A stretch of DNA of 6,745 bases from Croceicoccus sp. (GTDB taxonomy: Bacteria; Pseudomonadota; Alphaproteobacteria; Sphingomonadales; Sphingomonadaceae), in assembly GCA_029936705.1 (NCBI GenBank), contig JAPYSD010000200.1, forward strand, positions 1 through 6,745. The letters run 5' to 3'. Of this stretch, positions 5,449 to 6,745 are shown in pieces. The stretch's first letter is position 1, and each line of letters starts with the position of its first letter. The notes under the pieces are model-generated. The model was not told where the DNA came from, ran no database searches, and saw nothing but the letters and a program-made list of their open reading frames with translations. The position numbers were made by a program, and so were the translations under genes.

Positions 5449-6522
5449 ATGACGGAACCCGGTGCGCAGGCCCTTTTCGACAAGTTCGGAACCTATATCC
5501 TCCCCGGACGGGTCGACGATCCGCGTCGCGGAATAGAGGAAGCGCAAGAGGCTGAGCGGATTGGCCTTGGCGCGATCTGGATTTCCGAACGCTTCGCTCT
5601 GAAGGAACCGGCCGTCCTAGCGGGCGCTGTGGCGGAAGCGACCAACAAGATCCGGATCAACGGCACATTCTATGCCACGATGCGGCATCCGCTGGTCACA
5701 GCCAGCATCGCCAACATGATGCAGGCGATGAGCGACGACCGCTTTGGCATCATGTTCGCCCGGGCCGTGCCGGCCTATATGAAGATGATGGGCACGCCCG
5801 CGATTACGATGGAGCGGCTTGCCGATTATATCTCCATCTATCGCCGCTTGTGGGATGGCGAGACGGTTTCCTACGAAGGGATCCTCGGCAAATTCCCCAC
5901 GCTCAAGCTTACGGATCTGCATGAAGGGCGAAAGCCGCCGATCATCTTTACCGCGATGGGCCCGAAAAGCCTTGCCTTTGCGGGTGAGCATTGCGACGGC
6001 GTGCTGCTGCATCCGTTCGTTTCGCCGACCGGTGTGGCGAACAGCACAAAGATCGTGCGCGATGCCGCCGAAAAGGCAGGCCGCGATCCCATGTCCGTGC
6101 GCATCTACCACAATATCATCGTGGCCCCCGACCTGCCGAAGGACGAGGAGGACGCCGTGGTCCGCGGTCGCGCCATCACCTATTTCGAATTGCCCGGATT
6201 CGGCGATCTGATCGTCGAGATCAACGAATGGGACAAGGCGGTGCTCGACAAGGTGCGTGCCCATCCCAAGATCGCATCCCTGAACGGAAAGCCGGCCGAT
6301 CAGGCCTATACACGGGAGGAACTGGTCGATGTGGGCCAATTGTTGCCTCAGCAATGGATCGACGAGGGCGCCGCCGTCGGCACCGCGTCGCGCTGTGCCG
6401 ACCAGTTGATGCAATATCTGGCTGCCGGGGCCGACGAGATCCTTTTGCATGGCGCTGCGCCGAAAGACATGGGGCCCCTGACCAGTGAGCTGAAGCGCGC
6501 TCTTGGCGGGAAAGGCCTTTGA
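5449..6522 (+). CDS. LLM-class (luciferase-like) flavin/F420-type oxidoreductase, TIGR03857-like
   Basis: A 357-residue TIM-barrel protein of the bacterial luciferase-like monooxygenase superfamily. FGTYILPGRVDDPRRGIEEA (residues 13-32), then GLGAIWISERFALKEPAVL (39-57) and MRHPLVTASIANMMQAMSDD (78-97), follow the pattern of the TIGR03857 group, annotated as F420-dependent. Later signatures are ITMERLADYISIYRRLWDGE (119-138), FTAMGPKSLAFAGEHCDGV (167-185), LLHPF (186-190) and a C-terminal GAAVGTASRCADQL...AGADEILLHG (307-335). Where the family usually has a glycine-rich stretch after RF, this protein reads RFGIMFARAVP (98-108). Such enzymes use FMNH2 or F420H2 for monooxygenation or hydride transfer; which applies here is unknown. 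ATG at 5449 is chosen because GGAG is 6 nt upstream, over TTG at 5437. The stop overlaps the next start by one base, so translation is probably coupled to the phosphotransferase gene. Confidence 0.9.
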   Translation: MTEPGAQALFDKFGTYILPGRVDDPRRGIEEAQEAERIGLGAIWISERFALKEPAVLAGAVAEATNKIRINGTFYATMRHPLVTASIANMMQAMSDDRFGIMFARAVPAYMKMMGTPAITMERLADYISIYRRLWDGETVSYEGILGKFPTLKLTDLHEGRKPPIIFTAMGPKSLAFAGEHCDGVLLHPFVSPTGVANSTKIVRDAAEKAGRDPMSVRIYHNIIVAPDLPKDEEDAVVRGRAITYFELPGFGDLIVEINEWDKAVLDKVRAHPKIASLNGKPADQAYTREELVDVGQLLPQQWIDEGAAVGTASRCADQLMQYLAAGADEILLHGAAPKDMGPLTSELKRALGGKGL

Positions 6523-6745
6523 TGACGCCGTCGCAAGTTCGGGAACGGTTGCGTGACTGGCTTGAGGCCAATGTCGATGGCTGGCGCAACGTGCGGATCG
6601 AACCGCTGGAAGTAACCACCGGATCGGGTTTTTCCGCCCAGATCTTCTTTGTCGATGTCGAATACACCAGCCCGAATGGGCCGCAATCGAAGACTCTGGT
6701 GGTTCGCCGTCAGCCCCAAGATCACGAGGTTGTGTTCGGCTCCAG
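6522..6745 (+). CDS. APH-family phosphotransferase, N-terminal part (3' truncated by window)
   Basis: The frame opens with ATG at 6522, sharing its A with the TGA of the LLM gene (TGATG). AAAGG at 6511-6515, inside that gene, lies 6 nt upstream. It stays open to the window end, giving 74 residues. The visible part fits the N-lobe of aminoglycoside-phosphotransferase-like kinases of the ACAD10/ACAD11 type: helix VRERLRDWLEANV (6-18), a nucleotide-loop-like TTGSGFSAQIFFV (32-44), then TLVVRRQP (58-65), whose strand carries the basic residue that contacts ATP phosphates. In bacteria such genes are often beside acyl-CoA dehydrogenases, where phosphorylation of a hydroxy substrate may prepare it for elimination. 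That role is inferred from family knowledge. The catalytic HxD and DFG-like motifs would lie beyond the window, so activity cannot be judged. Confidence 0.8.
   Translation, partial: MTPSQVRERLRDWLEANVDGWRNVRIEPLEVTTGSGFSAQIFFVDVEYTSPNGPQSKTLVVRRQPQDHEVVFGS

Noticed and set aside
5617..6450. 277-codon minus-strand frame opposite the LLM oxidoreductase
   Set aside because: Composition-driven shadow frame rich in His, Arg and Gly, with no domain signature.

Overview
The window is GC-rich, densely coded bacterial DNA with eight genes or gene fragments. It has short intergenic gaps, strong GGAG-type ribosome binding sites and heavy G/C third-position codon use. The mix of genes (P450cam-like cytochrome P450, ferredoxin-NAD(P)H reductase, SnoaL-fold protein, LLM-class oxidoreductase, APH-type phosphotransferase and ETF) suggests an alphaproteobacterium of the Sphingomonadales (Novosphingobium/Sphingobium type). 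This is inferred from gene style; no rRNA or other taxonomic marker is present.

Layout. (1) The + strand carries the 3' end of etfA (to 107) and, 30 bp later, a complete ferredoxin reductase (138-1397, GTG start). (2) An alpha/beta hydrolase lies on the - strand (1413-2285), converging on the reductase with a 15 bp gap. (3) A 121 bp divergent region (2286-2406) holds a 21 bp imperfect palindrome. (4) The + strand then carries a two-gene unit: a DUF1214-like protein with two related halves (2407-3594) and a cytochrome P450 (3621-4844), 26 bp apart. (5) A SnoaL-like protein lies on the - strand (4871-5329), converging on the P450 with a 26 bp gap. (6) A second divergent region of 119 bp (5330-5448) holds a different 17 bp palindrome. 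(7) The + strand ends with an LLM-class flavin/F420-type oxidoreductase (5449-6522). Its stop overlaps the start of an APH-family phosphotransferase (6522 onward) that runs off the window.

How the genes may work together (inference). The set looks like part of a catabolic cluster for a hydrophobic, probably alicyclic, terpenoid-like or steroid-like compound. The reductase would pass electrons from NAD(P)H through a [2Fe-2S] ferredoxin, not encoded here, to the P450, which hydroxylates the substrate. The LLM oxidoreductase, SnoaL-like protein and hydrolase would supply later oxidation, dehydration or isomerisation, and hydrolysis steps. ETF, and the phosphotransferase of a kind often linked to acyl-CoA dehydrogenases, would connect to beta-oxidation-like degradation. 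The substrate cannot be read from the sequence. No mobile element, CRISPR array, tRNA or rRNA was seen, and no gene-free stretch exceeds 121 bp.
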